A DNA stretch of 64,000 nt. Source: Flavobacteriales bacterium (GTDB lineage: Bacteria > Bacteroidota > Bacteroidia > Flavobacteriales > TMED113). This document shows, piece after piece, positions 16,816-27,162 of the stretch. The notes beneath the pieces were generated by a model. The model ran no database searches. It saw nothing but the letters and a program-made list of their open reading frames with translations, and was not told the origin of the DNA. Positions within the stretch are counted from its first letter, which is position 1. Each line of letters begins with the position of its first letter. The DNA lies in assembly GCA_002714185.1 (NCBI GenBank), contig PAWM01000016.1, positions 34,630 to 98,629 of the forward strand. Reading direction: 5' to 3'. A program made the position numbers and the translations under genes.

Positions 16816-18650
16816 AATATTATGACTTTTATTCCCATCGAATATATGCAATTATTGGCTTAATATGTTTATGCTTTCTATTTATATTAATTAAACTATT
16901 TTTTATCCAAATTTTGGATAAAAGTTATAAGTTATCTGCTGAAAATAATATTATAAGAAAAATTGTAGACTACCCAGAAAGAGGATGGGTTTATGATAGA
17001 AATAATAAATTACTTGTTTCAAATGCACGTGCACATGATATTATGATTACTCCTTATCAATTGGAAAGTAATATTGACACAGCATTACTCTGTAATATCT
17101 TTAATATTTCCAATTTAGAATTGGAAAAAAAAATCAAAAAAGCTCAGAGATATTCACATTATAAACCATCTATATTTATACAAAATATCAACAAAGTACA
17201 ATTTGCTAATATTCAAGAAAAATTACATTTATTTAAAGGATTTTATGCACAACCAAAATATGTGAGAGAATATCTTCAAAAAGCAGGCGGAAATATATTT
17301 GGTTATATCGGTCAGATTAATTCCAGACAGCTTAAAAATAAACCTGAATATGACCATGAAGACCTAATTGGAATAACCGGTATTGAAAGAATTTATGAGG
17401 ATATTTTAAAAGGTGAAAAAGGGGTAGAAAGAAAAATTGTTGACGTATTTGGTAAATATCAAGGTAAATTTGAAGATGGTAGATATGATACTTTATCAAA
17501 AGCAGGTACAGATATAACATTAACAATTGATATTGAACTACAAAAATATGCGGAAAAAATTATGTCTAATAAAAGAGGTAGTATTGTAGCAATTGAACCG
17601 AAAAGCGGTGAAATCTTATGTTTGGTATCAAGTCCAACCTATGATCCTAGTTTATTTATTGGACAACATAGAGCAACTAACTTTAGAAAATTATATATAG
17701 ATCCTGATAAACCTTTATATGACAGGGCAATTACTGCCTCATATCCTCCGGGATCAATATTTAAATTGATAAATGCATTAATAGGCCTAGAAGAAGAAGT
17801 GATTACTACCGGCACATTATTTCAATGTAATAAAGGATGGAATTATAAATCTATTTTGAATATTGGCTGCCATAAACATAAGTCTCCTCTAAATTTAAGA
17901 CAATCTATTGCACAATCTTGTAATGCATATTTTTGCTCAACATTTTCAAATATAATTAATAAAGAATCTACACCTTCAAAGGGTTTAAACAAATGGGCAA
18001 AACATGTTGAATCATTTGGATTAAATAAAATATTTGAAAACGATTTCTATATTAAAAAACATGGATTTATTCCCACAGATGCTTATTATAATAAACTATA
18101 TGGCTCAAAAAGATGGGGAGCATCTACCTGTATTTCATTAGGTATTGGTCAAGATGCTATCCTTATGACTCCACTTCAAATGACAAATCTTGCTGCAATA
18201 ATAGCAAATCGAGGTTATTATAAAACACCACATATTATAAAACAAATTCATGACTCTATTATGGATATAAATTATTTAGATTTTAATAAAAAATATTATT
18301 GCTCTGTTGATTCAAAATATTTCAGTCCTGTAATTTATGGAATGCAGACCGCTATTGATGGTAAATTTGGAACTGCAAAATCAGGTAAATTAAATGACGT
18401 AATAATATGTGGTAAAACTGGAACTGCCCAAAATCCTCATGGCGAAGACCATTCAATATTTATTGCATTTGCACCTAAAATAAACCCCGTTATTGCAATA
18501 GCAATATATGTAGAAAATGGGGGATGGGGAAGTGAAACCGCTGTTCCAATTGGTAGCCTTTGCATTGAACAATATATTAATAAAAAAATAAGCAGAATAA
18601 ACTTAGAATCACAGATGATAGAGAAAAAAATAAATTATTTCAATGAATAG
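16812..18650 (+). CDS. mrdA: Penicillin-binding protein 2 (elongasome transpeptidase)
   Basis: PBP2 cross-links peptidoglycan with RodA during elongation. One membrane anchor (about residues 12-32) is followed by the PBP dimerisation domain (YPERGWVYDRNNKLLVSN) and a transpeptidase domain. The active-site SxxK is in YPPGSIFKL (Ser near residue 314), SxN in AQSCNAYF (near 369) and KTG in CGKTGTAQNPHG (near 535). Length is normal (612). It overlaps mreD by 4 nt and rodA by 8 nt. Confidence 0.96.
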   Translation: MKYYDFYSHRIYAIIGLICLCFLFILIKLFFIQILDKSYKLSAENNIIRKIVDYPERGWVYDRNNKLLVSNARAHDIMITPYQLESNIDTALLCNIFNISNLELEKKIKKAQRYSHYKPSIFIQNINKVQFANIQEKLHLFKGFYAQPKYVREYLQKAGGNIFGYIGQINSRQLKNKPEYDHEDLIGITGIERIYEDILKGEKGVERKIVDVFGKYQGKFEDGRYDTLSKAGTDITLTIDIELQKYAEKIMSNKRGSIVAIEPKSGEILCLVSSPTYDPSLFIGQHRATNFRKLYIDPDKPLYDRAITASYPPGSIFKLINALIGLEEEVITTGTLFQCNKGWNYKSILNIGCHKHKSPLNLRQSIAQSCNAYFCSTFSNIINKESTPSKGLNKWAKHVESFGLNKIFENDFYIKKHGFIPTDAYYNKLYGSKRWGASTCISLGIGQDAILMTPLQMTNLAAIIANRGYYKTPHIIKQIHDSIMDINYLDFNKKYYCSVDSKYFSPVIYGMQTAIDGKFGTAKSGKLNDVIICGKTGTAQNPHGEDHSIFIAFAPKINPVIAIAIYVENGGWGSETAVPIGSLCIEQYINKKISRINLESQMIEKKINYFNE

Positions 18651-19899
18651 ATTTAAAGAATATAGTATAGATTGGATAAGTGTTTTAATATATATACTAT
18701 TAATTAGTATAGGTTGTTTAAGTATTTATTCTAGTAGCTATAATCCTAATTTAGGATTGCATTTTTTATCAATAAACACCTTATTAGGTAAGCAGATATT
18801 TTTTATCATACTTGCCTTAGCCATTAATATTTTTATTCTATTAATAGATGTGCGAATAATTCTACACCTAGCATATTTAGCATATTTTTTATCCGTATTT
18901 AGCTTAATACTAGTACTAATGATAGGTAAAGAAGTAGGTGGTGCTAAAGCATGGTTTGATTTTGGTAAGTTTGGCTTACAGCCCGCTGAATTCGCAAAAT
19001 TTGGAACTATTTTAATAGTATCTAAATTTATTCATAATAAAAATATCTATTTAAAAAATTTAAAAGATTTAATGAAAATAAGTTGCTTTATTTTAATTCC
19101 GTGTCTGTTAATACTAATGCAACCTGATGCTGGATCAGCACTTATTTATGGATCTTTATTAATTGTTTTTTTTAGAGAGGGTCTTCCTTTGAGATATATT
19201 CTTAGTATTATTTTTATAGCTATACTATCTCTATTGACAATCATCCAGGGAGCAAATAGTGCTGTGATATTTTTAATGATTTGTTCTACTATTTTAGCAT
19301 ACCTGCTTAAAAAATACAAACAAAAATTTATACCAATACTAATTTTTTCTATTTTAGGTTTAACTGTCATAAGTAGTATAAATTATAGCTATGAAAATAT
19401 ATTACAACCACATCAAAAAGAACGAATTGATATAATTCTTGGAAAAGAAAAAAACGATCTAGGTTCTGGTTATAATTTAAATCAATCATTAATCGCAATT
19501 GGTTCGGGTGGTTTTTTGGGTAAAGGTTATTTAAAGGGCACACAAACAAAATTTAATTTTGTGCCAGAACAAAATACTGATTTTATATTTTGTACAATTG
19601 GAGAAGAATTTGGGTTTTTAGGTAGTATATTTATTATCGTATTATTTAGTATCCTTATTATACGCATATTCTTACTAAGCGAAAAACAAACATCTAGATT
19701 TAGTAGAATTTTCGGTTATTGTGTAGGTTCAATTTTTTTTGGGCATATTATTATCAATATAAGTATGACAATTGGGTTAATGCCTGTTATAGGGATTCCT
19801 TTACCGTTTATAAGTGCGGGAGGATCTTCAATGATAGCATTTTCTATGCTATTGTTCACATTTATTAAGCTAGATACCTATAGAATAGAAAGATTTTAA
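18643..19899 (+). CDS. rodA: Peptidoglycan glycosyltransferase RodA (SEDS family)
   Basis: RodA polymerises lipid II into glycan strands together with PBP2. The 418-residue protein has about ten spans and SEDS hallmarks: GKEVGGAKAWFDFGKFGLQPAEFAK as the first conserved block, MQPDAGSALI, then QSLIAIGSGGFLGKGYLKGTQ, FVPEQNTDFIFC and GIPLPFISAGGSSM. The stop is shared as TTAA with the convergent PpiD-like gene. It is the last gene of the long plus-strand envelope block. Confidence 0.96.
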   Translation: MNRFKEYSIDWISVLIYILLISIGCLSIYSSSYNPNLGLHFLSINTLLGKQIFFIILALAINIFILLIDVRIILHLAYLAYFLSVFSLILVLMIGKEVGGAKAWFDFGKFGLQPAEFAKFGTILIVSKFIHNKNIYLKNLKDLMKISCFILIPCLLILMQPDAGSALIYGSLLIVFFREGLPLRYILSIIFIAILSLLTIIQGANSAVIFLMICSTILAYLLKKYKQKFIPILIFSILGLTVISSINYSYENILQPHQKERIDIILGKEKNDLGSGYNLNQSLIAIGSGGFLGKGYLKGTQTKFNFVPEQNTDFIFCTIGEEFGFLGSIFIIVLFSILIIRIFLLSEKQTSRFSRIFGYCVGSIFFGHIIINISMTIGLMPVIGIPLPFISAGGSSMIAFSMLLFTFIKLDTYRIERF

Positions 19900-21725
19900 T
19901 AAAAATTAAATCTATTATCTATAATTTTCTTATCATCCTTAAGAGCATCTACTAAGAGTAAATCAACTTTTGCATTATAGTCATTCTTGATTAATTTCTG
20001 ATAACTCAAAAGATTTGAAGGATAATTAACAGCATTTACAACTGTCTTATTAAATATAAACACACCATTTTCAGATTTGATTGGTTTAGATGTGTTACTA
20101 TTAGAGCCCATAAAAGCTCCAATAATACCAGGCTGATAACCTTCATTTCCAAAAACATCTGTTTTAATAGTAAGATTATCAATCTCTTTAATTTTCACAT
20201 TAAAGTGGCTAGCATATTTGTTAATATCTATATAGTTTAAATTATTTACTTCTTCAAAAATGACATCAACTGCTTTTTTCTTTTTAATTACTGACTTAAT
20301 TTCATTATATACTAATTCAATAGCTTTTATGTCACTTTCTGAAATCAATGACAATACTGCAATAATATATTTATCTTTTAATTCAAAAAACTTTGGCTCA
20401 TTTAAGTTTGTTTCATCATTGAATGCCCAACGAATAATCTGTCTACTATCTGTGTCAAGACCAGGTACAGATTTATCCATTTTCTCCAAAATGACTTGCC
20501 TAGGCGAAATATTATTTTCTTTTGCAAATACTTCTACATCTTCAACTCTATTATTATTTTGAATAAGATCATACACTGTGGAATAAATCTCATTTAAAGT
20601 ATTATCGCTTGCATAAACTTCACGATCCAAATACACAATACTAATACTATCTTTAGTAGAATTAACTATTTTTGCCATTCTACATAAATTTCGTTCAAAA
20701 TACGGTTGAATAATATCATCTTCAATTTTTCGATCTTTGATAAGATCTCCATATTCTGACTTAGAAATAACAGTTAATTGATATTTATTATCCCCATATT
20801 GATTGATAAAACCTTCAATATTGTCTGTATTCCTAAAGCCAGGACTGATTTCTTCTAAATTAGCTCGCTTATTAAATACTTTTTTATCTTGAATTAAAGC
20901 TAACATCTCTTTCCTAATGTTATTCTTATCTGAATCACTAGCTTTCATATTAAATACAAAATAGTTTATTGATCTATTGGGTGAATTTTCAAACTCAGAT
21001 TTATGATTTTTATAATAATTATTAACCTCTTTGTCAGTAACAACAGTATTATTAGCTTGCTTATTTATTGGAATATATATATACTGACCTGAGCATGACT
21101 CAACTTGATCTTTATAATGTATTGCAGCATCAATCTTAGTAGCATATAAACCCTTTTTAACCGCATTAAAGTACTTGGAAACCTCTCTTTCTCTTATTGT
21201 ATTATCACGAAAGAACTTATATCTAAACCACTGTGGATTATCAGCTCCTAACTCAATCCAATTCTGAATCATTTCAGGATCATATTGATTCCATTCTCCT
21301 GTTTCAGATTGATCTCGAAAAAAATACCCAAATAATTGAGCTTGATTACCAGTAAACTCACCTGATATTAAATCCCAAGCCTCGGAATCTCCTACTAAAA
21401 TACCAGATTGATCAAATTTTTCTGAAAACAAAATTTGTTCAACTTTTTGGTCCCACAATAAATCTCTTTCATTAGCCCTTTGAGATTCATCTATATTAAC
21501 AGCTCCAATACTATTAGTAAATTTTACATTAATATTTTGCTCTAATTCCTGTTCAAATTCAGTAAATGTTACTTCTTCTTTATTTACTTTTAATAAGATG
21601 TTTCTATTTTTCTGTGAATTTGTAGATAATGATTCTCCCGAATCCATAAGTAAAAAACCTAAAAGAGCTAAACCAATAGCGAAAATTACTAATCCGGACT
21701 TATTTCTTATATCATTTAATGTCAT
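19896..21725 (-). CDS. ppiD: PpiD/SurA_N-type periplasmic folding factor, apparently without the parvulin domain
   Basis: This 609-residue protein is anchored by one N-terminal span (DIRNKSGLVIFAIGLALLGF) and has a SurA_N-type chaperone region (FTEFEQELEQNINVKF ... DLLWDQKVEQILFSEKF), as in Bacteroidota PpiD. I choose the ATG at 21725 (MTLNDIRNKSG); a TTG 30 nt upstream is also possible. No canonical parvulin block is visible (no ASHIL start, no GGDLGWF-type motif, no GYHIIKV end). The C-terminal helical part follows almost directly on the first insert domain. Known: PpiD assists outer-membrane and secreted protein folding. Inference: it retains only chaperone activity. It is the last gene of the coaX operon. 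Confidence 0.8.
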   Translation of the reverse strand: MTLNDIRNKSGLVIFAIGLALLGFLLMDSGESLSTNSQKNRNILLKVNKEEVTFTEFEQELEQNINVKFTNSIGAVNIDESQRANERDLLWDQKVEQILFSEKFDQSGILVGDSEAWDLISGEFTGNQAQLFGYFFRDQSETGEWNQYDPEMIQNWIELGADNPQWFRYKFFRDNTIREREVSKYFNAVKKGLYATKIDAAIHYKDQVESCSGQYIYIPINKQANNTVVTDKEVNNYYKNHKSEFENSPNRSINYFVFNMKASDSDKNNIRKEMLALIQDKKVFNKRANLEEISPGFRNTDNIEGFINQYGDNKYQLTVISKSEYGDLIKDRKIEDDIIQPYFERNLCRMAKIVNSTKDSISIVYLDREVYASDNTLNEIYSTVYDLIQNNNRVEDVEVFAKENNISPRQVILEKMDKSVPGLDTDSRQIIRWAFNDETNLNEPKFFELKDKYIIAVLSLISESDIKAIELVYNEIKSVIKKKKAVDVIFEEVNNLNYIDINKYASHFNVKIKEIDNLTIKTDVFGNEGYQPGIIGAFMGSNSNTSKPIKSENGVFIFNKTVVNAVNYPSNLLSYQKLIKNDYNAKVDLLLVDALKDDKKIIDNRFNFY

Positions 21726-21763
21726 ATCATAAAAATTTGGGATACGAATATACAACTATTATT

Positions 21764-23023
21764 CTAAAGGACACAAAGAATTACTTCCTCTATAAAATTG
21801 TCATTGATTTTTAAAATTCTAAATTCATAATTATAAATGTTAATAATTTCTTGATTCTTTGGTATTCTTCCAATATTACTAATAATAAATCCACTTAAAG
21901 TGTCATATTCGTCAGTATTCTGAAATTCTAAGTCATAAAGTTTTGATAACTCCTCCAGTTTTTGCTTACCTAATAAGTGATATTTATTTACACTGATTTG
22001 CCTTCCATTAAAAATAATTTCATCATGCTCATCCTCTATTTCACCAACTAGCTCTTCAATAATATCTTCAACACATACTAAACCTGATGTACCTCCATAC
22101 TCATCGACAATTAAAGCTACACTACGTCTATCTTTTAATAATTTATCCAATGCATCTTGAGCTAAAACACTCTCAGGAATCAAAGAAATCGGCAACAATA
22201 TATCATTTATTTTTTGTGGATTTTTAAATAATTCATACGAATGAACATATGCAACAATACTATCTAAATTATCTTTATATACTAAAATTTTAGAATGTCC
22301 TGTGTGGATAAATTTTTTACGTAAATTACTAATTGTATCATCTATACTTATACCCACTATGTCAGTTCTTGGCACCATACAATCTCTGACTTTAACATTA
22401 GAAAAGTCTAATGCATTTTGAAGAATCTCAACTTCAGGATCTATACCTTTCTTAGAGTTTTTGGTGATTTCATTATGTTCTTCTAAGTATTCATCTAAAT
22501 CATATCGGTTGAAAACGAGTTTTTCATCTTTAGTTGATTTTGAAAAGAATAAGTTCATTAGGAAATTGGAAATAATACTAATCAATATTGAAAACGGTAA
22601 TAAAACTTTTACAACCAAGATTGCTGGTATAGCAAACAATTTTAATAAGCGATTTGGAAATATAGAAAAAATTACTTTTGGTAAAAACTCTGCAACTAGT
22701 AAAACTAGAAAAGAAGATATAACAACTTGAATTAACAATACAATAAAAGGAATGGAGATAATGTATTCTTCAATTATTGGCTCTAATAAATTAGCCATAT
22801 AAATACCATAAATAACTAATGCAATATTATTTCCTATAAGCATAGAAATAATAAAATTTGTCGGATTTTCTGTGAATTTTGAAACTATATTATTGGCTAA
22901 GCTTCCTTGTTCTTTGTCAAGGAAAATTTTTAATTTATTTGAAGAAACAAATGCAATTTCCATACCTGAAAAGAAGGCTGATAAAACTAATGTCAATAAA
23001 ATAATAATGTAAGTCGTAGACAT
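21764..23023 (-). CDS. CNNM/CBS/CorC-domain membrane protein (hemolysin family)
   Basis: The 419-residue protein has an N-terminal CNNM transmembrane domain (FFSGMEIAFVSSNKLKI, three to four spans to about residue 150). A pair of CBS domains follows (residues about 205-325, VRDCMVPRTDIVGI and DKLLKDRRSVALIVDEYGGTSG), then a CorC_HlyC C-terminal domain (EYDTLSGFIISNIGRIP). The family is implicated in divalent cation (Mg/Co) transport; in Flavobacteriia a related protein is called GldE, but I cannot assign that here. It lies between lptC (51 nt) and the PpiD gene (38 nt). Confidence 0.88.
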   Translation of the reverse strand: MSTTYIIILLTLVLSAFFSGMEIAFVSSNKLKIFLDKEQGSLANNIVSKFTENPTNFIISMLIGNNIALVIYGIYMANLLEPIIEEYIISIPFIVLLIQVVISSFLVLLVAEFLPKVIFSIFPNRLLKLFAIPAILVVKVLLPFSILISIISNFLMNLFFSKSTKDEKLVFNRYDLDEYLEEHNEITKNSKKGIDPEVEILQNALDFSNVKVRDCMVPRTDIVGISIDDTISNLRKKFIHTGHSKILVYKDNLDSIVAYVHSYELFKNPQKINDILLPISLIPESVLAQDALDKLLKDRRSVALIVDEYGGTSGLVCVEDIIEELVGEIEDEHDEIIFNGRQISVNKYHLLGKQKLEELSKLYDLEFQNTDEYDTLSGFIISNIGRIPKNQEIINIYNYEFRILKINDNFIEEVILCVL

Positions 23024-23074
23024 TTAATACAATTAAATCAATATGTTAAATATAAGAACAATTTAATTTACTTA

Positions 23075-23599
23075 CTATAAATAGATAGTTCCAGTGATAT
23101 TTAATAAAGAATAGTTAGAGAATGATTGATTAGCTGAAAAACCATAACCCATAATTATTTCATTATCAGTTGTAATAGTTACGAAACTATCAGTATATAT
23201 TTTTTTTTCTTCGCTATTCCAAAACAATTTCTCTGTGCTTAACTGTTCATTTTTTTCATTAATAAGAAAGACATTATTACTTAATTCAACTAATTTTTCT
23301 TCTTTTTTTTGAACTGCAAAATCTGAGTTAATTTTAGCAATAGTATCAAAATTTTTATTAAAAACAAGGACCTTAACACCATTTGGAAATACATTTTTTT
23401 CAACTGGATATTTTAACTCCTGTATTTCTTGAGCAATTAATTTAAATTCTAAATCACCATCAAAATAATAATTCATTTCTAGACCTAAGCCATAATCAGA
23501 AATGAGGGAATCAGAGTATATTAAGTTAATGTTTTCACTCTTATTTATACACCCTGGACCTAATATAAAAGTGAAAACCAACAAATAAATACTTTTCAT
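23075..23599 (-). CDS. lptC: LPS export protein LptC, lipoprotein form
   Basis: The 174-residue protein has a lipoprotein signal with Cys at residue 17 (ILGPGC). It is followed by an LptC-like beta-jellyroll: SDSLISDYGLGLEMNYYFDG, ELKYPVEKNVFPNGVKV, LSNNVFLINEKNEQLSTEKLFWNSEEKKIYTDSFV. The 'STEKLFWN...KKIYTD' pattern is typical of LptC/OstA folds. Known role: periplasmic link that moves LPS from LptBFG to LptA. The position between a TPR protein and a CNNM protein matches Flavobacteriia gene order from memory. Sequence similarity in this family is weak, hence the moderate confidence. Confidence 0.8.
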   Translation of the reverse strand: MKSIYLLVFTFILGPGCINKSENINLIYSDSLISDYGLGLEMNYYFDGDLEFKLIAQEIQELKYPVEKNVFPNGVKVLVFNKNFDTIAKINSDFAVQKKEEKLVELSNNVFLINEKNEQLSTEKLFWNSEEKKIYTDSFVTITTDNEIIMGYGFSANQSFSNYSLLNITGTIYL

Positions 23600-23614
23600 A
23601 AATATATAATTATA

Positions 23615-25078
23615 CTATTCAGAAAAATGTGGATTTTTTACGGTTTCAACATACCAGCATTCAATTTTATACATTGACTGGTCTAGACCAATCATTTGGA
23701 AAGTAGAGGTTCTATCAGGTGCTTGATTAATATATTTTTTAATTTTCTGATCGGATTCTTGTGCACAGGATAAATCAATCATTTTAGCATATTGATATTT
23801 TTCTATTGCAGCCCAATAACCAACTCGTTTACTGAATTCATCATTTGTTAAATTACCAGTATTCTGGCCACAATCCCTAGAAGTTTGAGCATACAAATCT
23901 CCAATTAATATAAATGGTGCACCCCATCCAGATCTATTATTCTTCGCTTCTAATGCATTTTTTTTAGCCTTATTATTCATACCCATTGCTGCATATGTTT
24001 TAGCTACATATAATAAGTAATCCGCTTTTTTTATATTATTTTCTTCATCAGTAACTGCCTGAGTAAAATAACTAATTGCAGATGAATAATCTTCTTGCTT
24101 CAACGATAAATATCCCATATAAAATGCTGACTTTGGAGTGGGATTAGACTCGTAAAGCTTTGCTGCAATTTTAAAATAAATCTCGCTATCGATACAGTCT
24201 CCCTTTTTTAATAACTGTGCAGCTCTTTCTAGCCAATTAAAATCAATTTGCTTTTCTTCGAATTTTGCTTCATATAATGCTATTAATTTATCACATGTCA
24301 CATGAGGTGCTAAAGTTTTTTCCATATTAGCACGAACATCATTTAATGTTTTTAATTCTTTCACATTATTACTAATTATTTTTTCTTCTTTTCGATTTAA
24401 TGATTCTTTTTGCTGTAAATCAAAATTAATTTGAGATATCTCAGCTTCTTTATAATCAATTATAGTTGAAACATCCGAAAATAAACCAATTAAATCTTCT
24501 TTATTTAATATTTTTTTAGAAGTTAGTTTTGCCGCAGATACAAAATAATAATTTAAAGCACGAGCAGATGATTTTTCTTTGTCAATAGATGTAGATTCCG
24601 ACAAAATATTATAAGCTTGCTCTAGACTAGAGATATTAGTTTTTCTGTATTTATATAAATCAGAACCTTTTAATCCTAACACCTTACCTTCCTGTCCAGG
24701 ATAAAATTTATTTCGCTGGTCATAAATACTTAATAAATTATCTATTAGCAATTCTCTTTTTAAGCTATCGTTTTCTGATTTAATAAAATTCTTATACATT
24801 GTTGCACCATGTATATATATATTTTTAGTTCGCTTGGGTGCGTTTTGAAATAAGTATAACCAGGATTTAGCAGCAGAGTCATAATTCTTTTGTTTATAAA
24901 ATTCATTATAAATGGTTAAACTTTCTTCGCACTTTACAGTATCTAAACCATGTTTTCCCACATTCACAGGATTGAGTACTGAAGAAAATTGAAATTCATT
25001 AACGCTACTTAAATCATTTTCCTGTGCACCCACTAAAAGTGGTAGAAAAACAATAATTATCAGATAATATTGCCTCAT
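23615..25078 (-). CDS. Secreted TPR-repeat protein
   Basis: I place the start at the ATG at 25078 (MRQYYLIIIVFLPLLVGAQ), which gives a clean signal peptide; the longer frame to 25108 adds ten residues before it. The mature protein (about 487 residues in all) is helical with tetratricopeptide-like units, clearest around residues 300-390 (PKSAFYMGYLSLKQEDYSSA, then DYLLYVAKTYAAMGMNNKAK). Periplasmic or outer-membrane scaffold is a guess from signal peptide, repeats and the lptC/OMP neighbours. No enzymatic motif was seen. Confidence 0.8.
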   Translation of the reverse strand: MRQYYLIIIVFLPLLVGAQENDLSSVNEFQFSSVLNPVNVGKHGLDTVKCEESLTIYNEFYKQKNYDSAAKSWLYLFQNAPKRTKNIYIHGATMYKNFIKSENDSLKRELLIDNLLSIYDQRNKFYPGQEGKVLGLKGSDLYKYRKTNISSLEQAYNILSESTSIDKEKSSARALNYYFVSAAKLTSKKILNKEDLIGLFSDVSTIIDYKEAEISQINFDLQQKESLNRKEEKIISNNVKELKTLNDVRANMEKTLAPHVTCDKLIALYEAKFEEKQIDFNWLERAAQLLKKGDCIDSEIYFKIAAKLYESNPTPKSAFYMGYLSLKQEDYSSAISYFTQAVTDEENNIKKADYLLYVAKTYAAMGMNNKAKKNALEAKNNRSGWGAPFILIGDLYAQTSRDCGQNTGNLTNDEFSKRVGYWAAIEKYQYAKMIDLSCAQESDQKIKKYINQAPDRTSTFQMIGLDQSMYKIECWYVETVKNPHFSE

Positions 25079-25108
25079 ATTTATAATTATTTTAGTAAAT
25101 CTATTCAT

Positions 25109-26425
25109 TTATTGTATTTTTCTTTTATTAAACCATTTTTCATTTAATGTCATTGATAAATAAATATTAAAATAATTTTCTTTAATTGAATCTTGATTTT
25201 GATTACTACCAAGTACACCATATTTAAATGCTACATTAGCCGTTGAAAGAGATTTTTTTACTGGTAATGAGAAGCCAAAACTAAATGAAAAATCTTTTAA
25301 TTTTTCAGACTCATTATTATGAATCATGCCCAAATCCAAATAACCTGAAGCGTATGAAACACCTAATCTATATTTAATTGTATTGAAATAATTATAAATA
25401 TCATCTTTATTTGGTGTAAAGAAACCGCCTATAATATATTCTTTTCTATTCCTCATAATATCAGAGGAGATTGTTGCCTCTTGATTATTTACATAGGCAG
25501 ATTGTGCATTATAATCTAAACCTATTAACCAATTGTTTTGATCCTGTAAACTAACTCCTAATGAATATGTTAAAGGAAATTTACTATTATTTTGAACATT
25601 GTTTTCCTGTAAAATAATACTGGCCTGATCTGGATAATATATAGGGCCAGCAAAAGTTGCCTGCAAAATATTGCGATTAGATTTAATCTTGCTAGATGGT
25701 GAAAATTTAAATGCACCATTTAATTTATAATTTTTTGATTTTTTAGTATTTATTAATTTAGTATATAATCCACTTATTTCTATACTCAATCCATTTGAAA
25801 TATTATCTTGCTTATCTCGAAAATATAAATTAGAATTATCTGAAAACACAATAACCTCTCTTTCAATTGAGCCAAATAAATAATTTAAATTTGTCCCAAA
25901 AGAAAAATTATTCATTATTCCATCAGTAATACTATAAGCAAAGCCAAACAATAATTTATTTAAGCCCCCTGAACCTTTATAATTATAACTAGTTTGAATA
26001 TTATTGTTGCTAGTTGTTAAGTTGGATTGCGTTGTTAAATCATAACCAACACTACTATAAGGTAATAATGCTACGGATATCCCAATATTACTTGACAATG
26101 GAAACCCTAAGCCAATATTTGATAATCCACTTGTAAAGTTTTTTTGTGACAAATTACCTTGACTCATTTTAATATAAGATGTCCTAAAACCAAATTCAAA
26201 CGATGTTTTATCTAAAAAACTATAAGAAGCTGGATTTAAATAATTTAAATACTGATTATCTGCAATGGACAGTCCCATTCCCCCCATAGCTACATTATGG
26301 GTATTGGTAGAACTATGGAGCACACCGTAACCATAATATGAGTATGGTGAATATGTATTAATCTGAGCTTTTACTGAAAAAATCACAAATAAACAGACAA
26401 AAAATAAGAATTTATAATTGTTCAT
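25109..26425 (-). CDS. Outer-membrane beta-barrel protein (FadL-like fold suspected)
   Basis: The start is taken at the ATG at 26425 (MNNYKFLFFVCLFVIFSVKAQ) to give a normal signal peptide; an ATG 9 nt earlier is also possible. The mature part begins INTYSPYSYYGYGVLHSSTN, then NVAMGGMGLSIADNQYLNYL and NPASYSFLDKTSFEFGF, a pattern of Bacteroidota outer-membrane barrels related to the FadL/OmpP1 class. The protein has alternating strands to the end. It overlaps coaX by 14 nt. The ligand is unknown. Confidence 0.8.
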   Translation of the reverse strand: MNNYKFLFFVCLFVIFSVKAQINTYSPYSYYGYGVLHSSTNTHNVAMGGMGLSIADNQYLNYLNPASYSFLDKTSFEFGFRTSYIKMSQGNLSQKNFTSGLSNIGLGFPLSSNIGISVALLPYSSVGYDLTTQSNLTTSNNNIQTSYNYKGSGGLNKLLFGFAYSITDGIMNNFSFGTNLNYLFGSIEREVIVFSDNSNLYFRDKQDNISNGLSIEISGLYTKLINTKKSKNYKLNGAFKFSPSSKIKSNRNILQATFAGPIYYPDQASIILQENNVQNNSKFPLTYSLGVSLQDQNNWLIGLDYNAQSAYVNNQEATISSDIMRNRKEYIIGGFFTPNKDDIYNYFNTIKYRLGVSYASGYLDLGMIHNNESEKLKDFSFSFGFSLPVKKSLSTANVAFKYGVLGSNQNQDSIKENYFNIYLSMTLNEKWFNKRKIQ

Positions 26426-27137
26426 TGGTTGCAATAATATAATTTATACCGTGCATTAACAAATGTGAATCAAAAAAATTTATGTTTTTTATTTTTTTAT
26501 TAAAAATTTTTGCTGCACCGCCAGTTGTAATAATATTTATATTAGGATAACGTAATTTATACTTTTCTATTATTCCATTAACCTCAAATATAATTCCTTC
26601 GTATACTCCTACTAATATACTATTTGATGTTGAATTACCAATATAAACATTTGGTGTCTTAAACACTATTTTTGGCAAATTCTCTGTATAATAATTCAAT
26701 GCATTTAGTCTCATATCAAGACCCGGACTAATTTGTCCGCCAATGTATTCATTTCCTAAAACTAAATCATATGTAATACATGTGCCAAAATCTATAATTA
26801 AATTATTGCCGCTATACTGCTGAGCAGCTCCGCAAGCAAGTGCAATTCTATCAGAACCTAAAGTTTCCGGGGTAGAATATGAAATTTTAATTGGCAATTT
26901 AGATGTATGATTTATATCACTATATTTTACATCTAATTCCTCACAAAGATTACCAATGTCTTTCCTACTTAAAGATGTATTTGAATAATACAGATATTTA
27001 ATATCTTGTCTATTTTCTATGTATTCTCTTAAGTATGGGATTGAGAAATTATTAATAACTATAAACTCAATTATTGTATTTTTAGCAAAAAGGGCTAGTT
27101 TTGTGCTTGTGTTTCCGACATCTAATACAAGATTCAT
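26412..27137 (-). CDS. coaX: Type III pantothenate kinase
   Basis: CoaX phosphorylates pantothenate, the first step of coenzyme A synthesis, and uses ASKHA-fold chemistry. The phosphate-1 motif LVLDVGNTSTKLALF is at residues 3-17, followed by TPETLGSDRIALACGA, the phosphate-2 motif IIDFGTCITYDLV, GGQISPGLDMRLNAL and an adenosine motif ITTGGAAKIF. Length (241 aa) is normal. It is the first gene of a six-gene minus-strand unit reaching the PpiD-like gene. panC and panD for the same pathway lie at 43-45 kb. Confidence 0.95.
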   Translation of the reverse strand: MNLVLDVGNTSTKLALFAKNTIIEFIVINNFSIPYLREYIENRQDIKYLYYSNTSLSRKDIGNLCEELDVKYSDINHTSKLPIKISYSTPETLGSDRIALACGAAQQYSGNNLIIDFGTCITYDLVLGNEYIGGQISPGLDMRLNALNYYTENLPKIVFKTPNVYIGNSTSNSILVGVYEGIIFEVNGIIEKYKLRYPNINIITTGGAAKIFNKKIKNINFFDSHLLMHGINYIIATNEQL

Positions 27138-27162
27138 GGTAATTATATTTTTAAATGTGAAA

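Noticed and set aside
20260..20562. 100-residue plus-strand ORF
   Set aside because: It is antisense to the PpiD-like gene and has no domain or promoter support.
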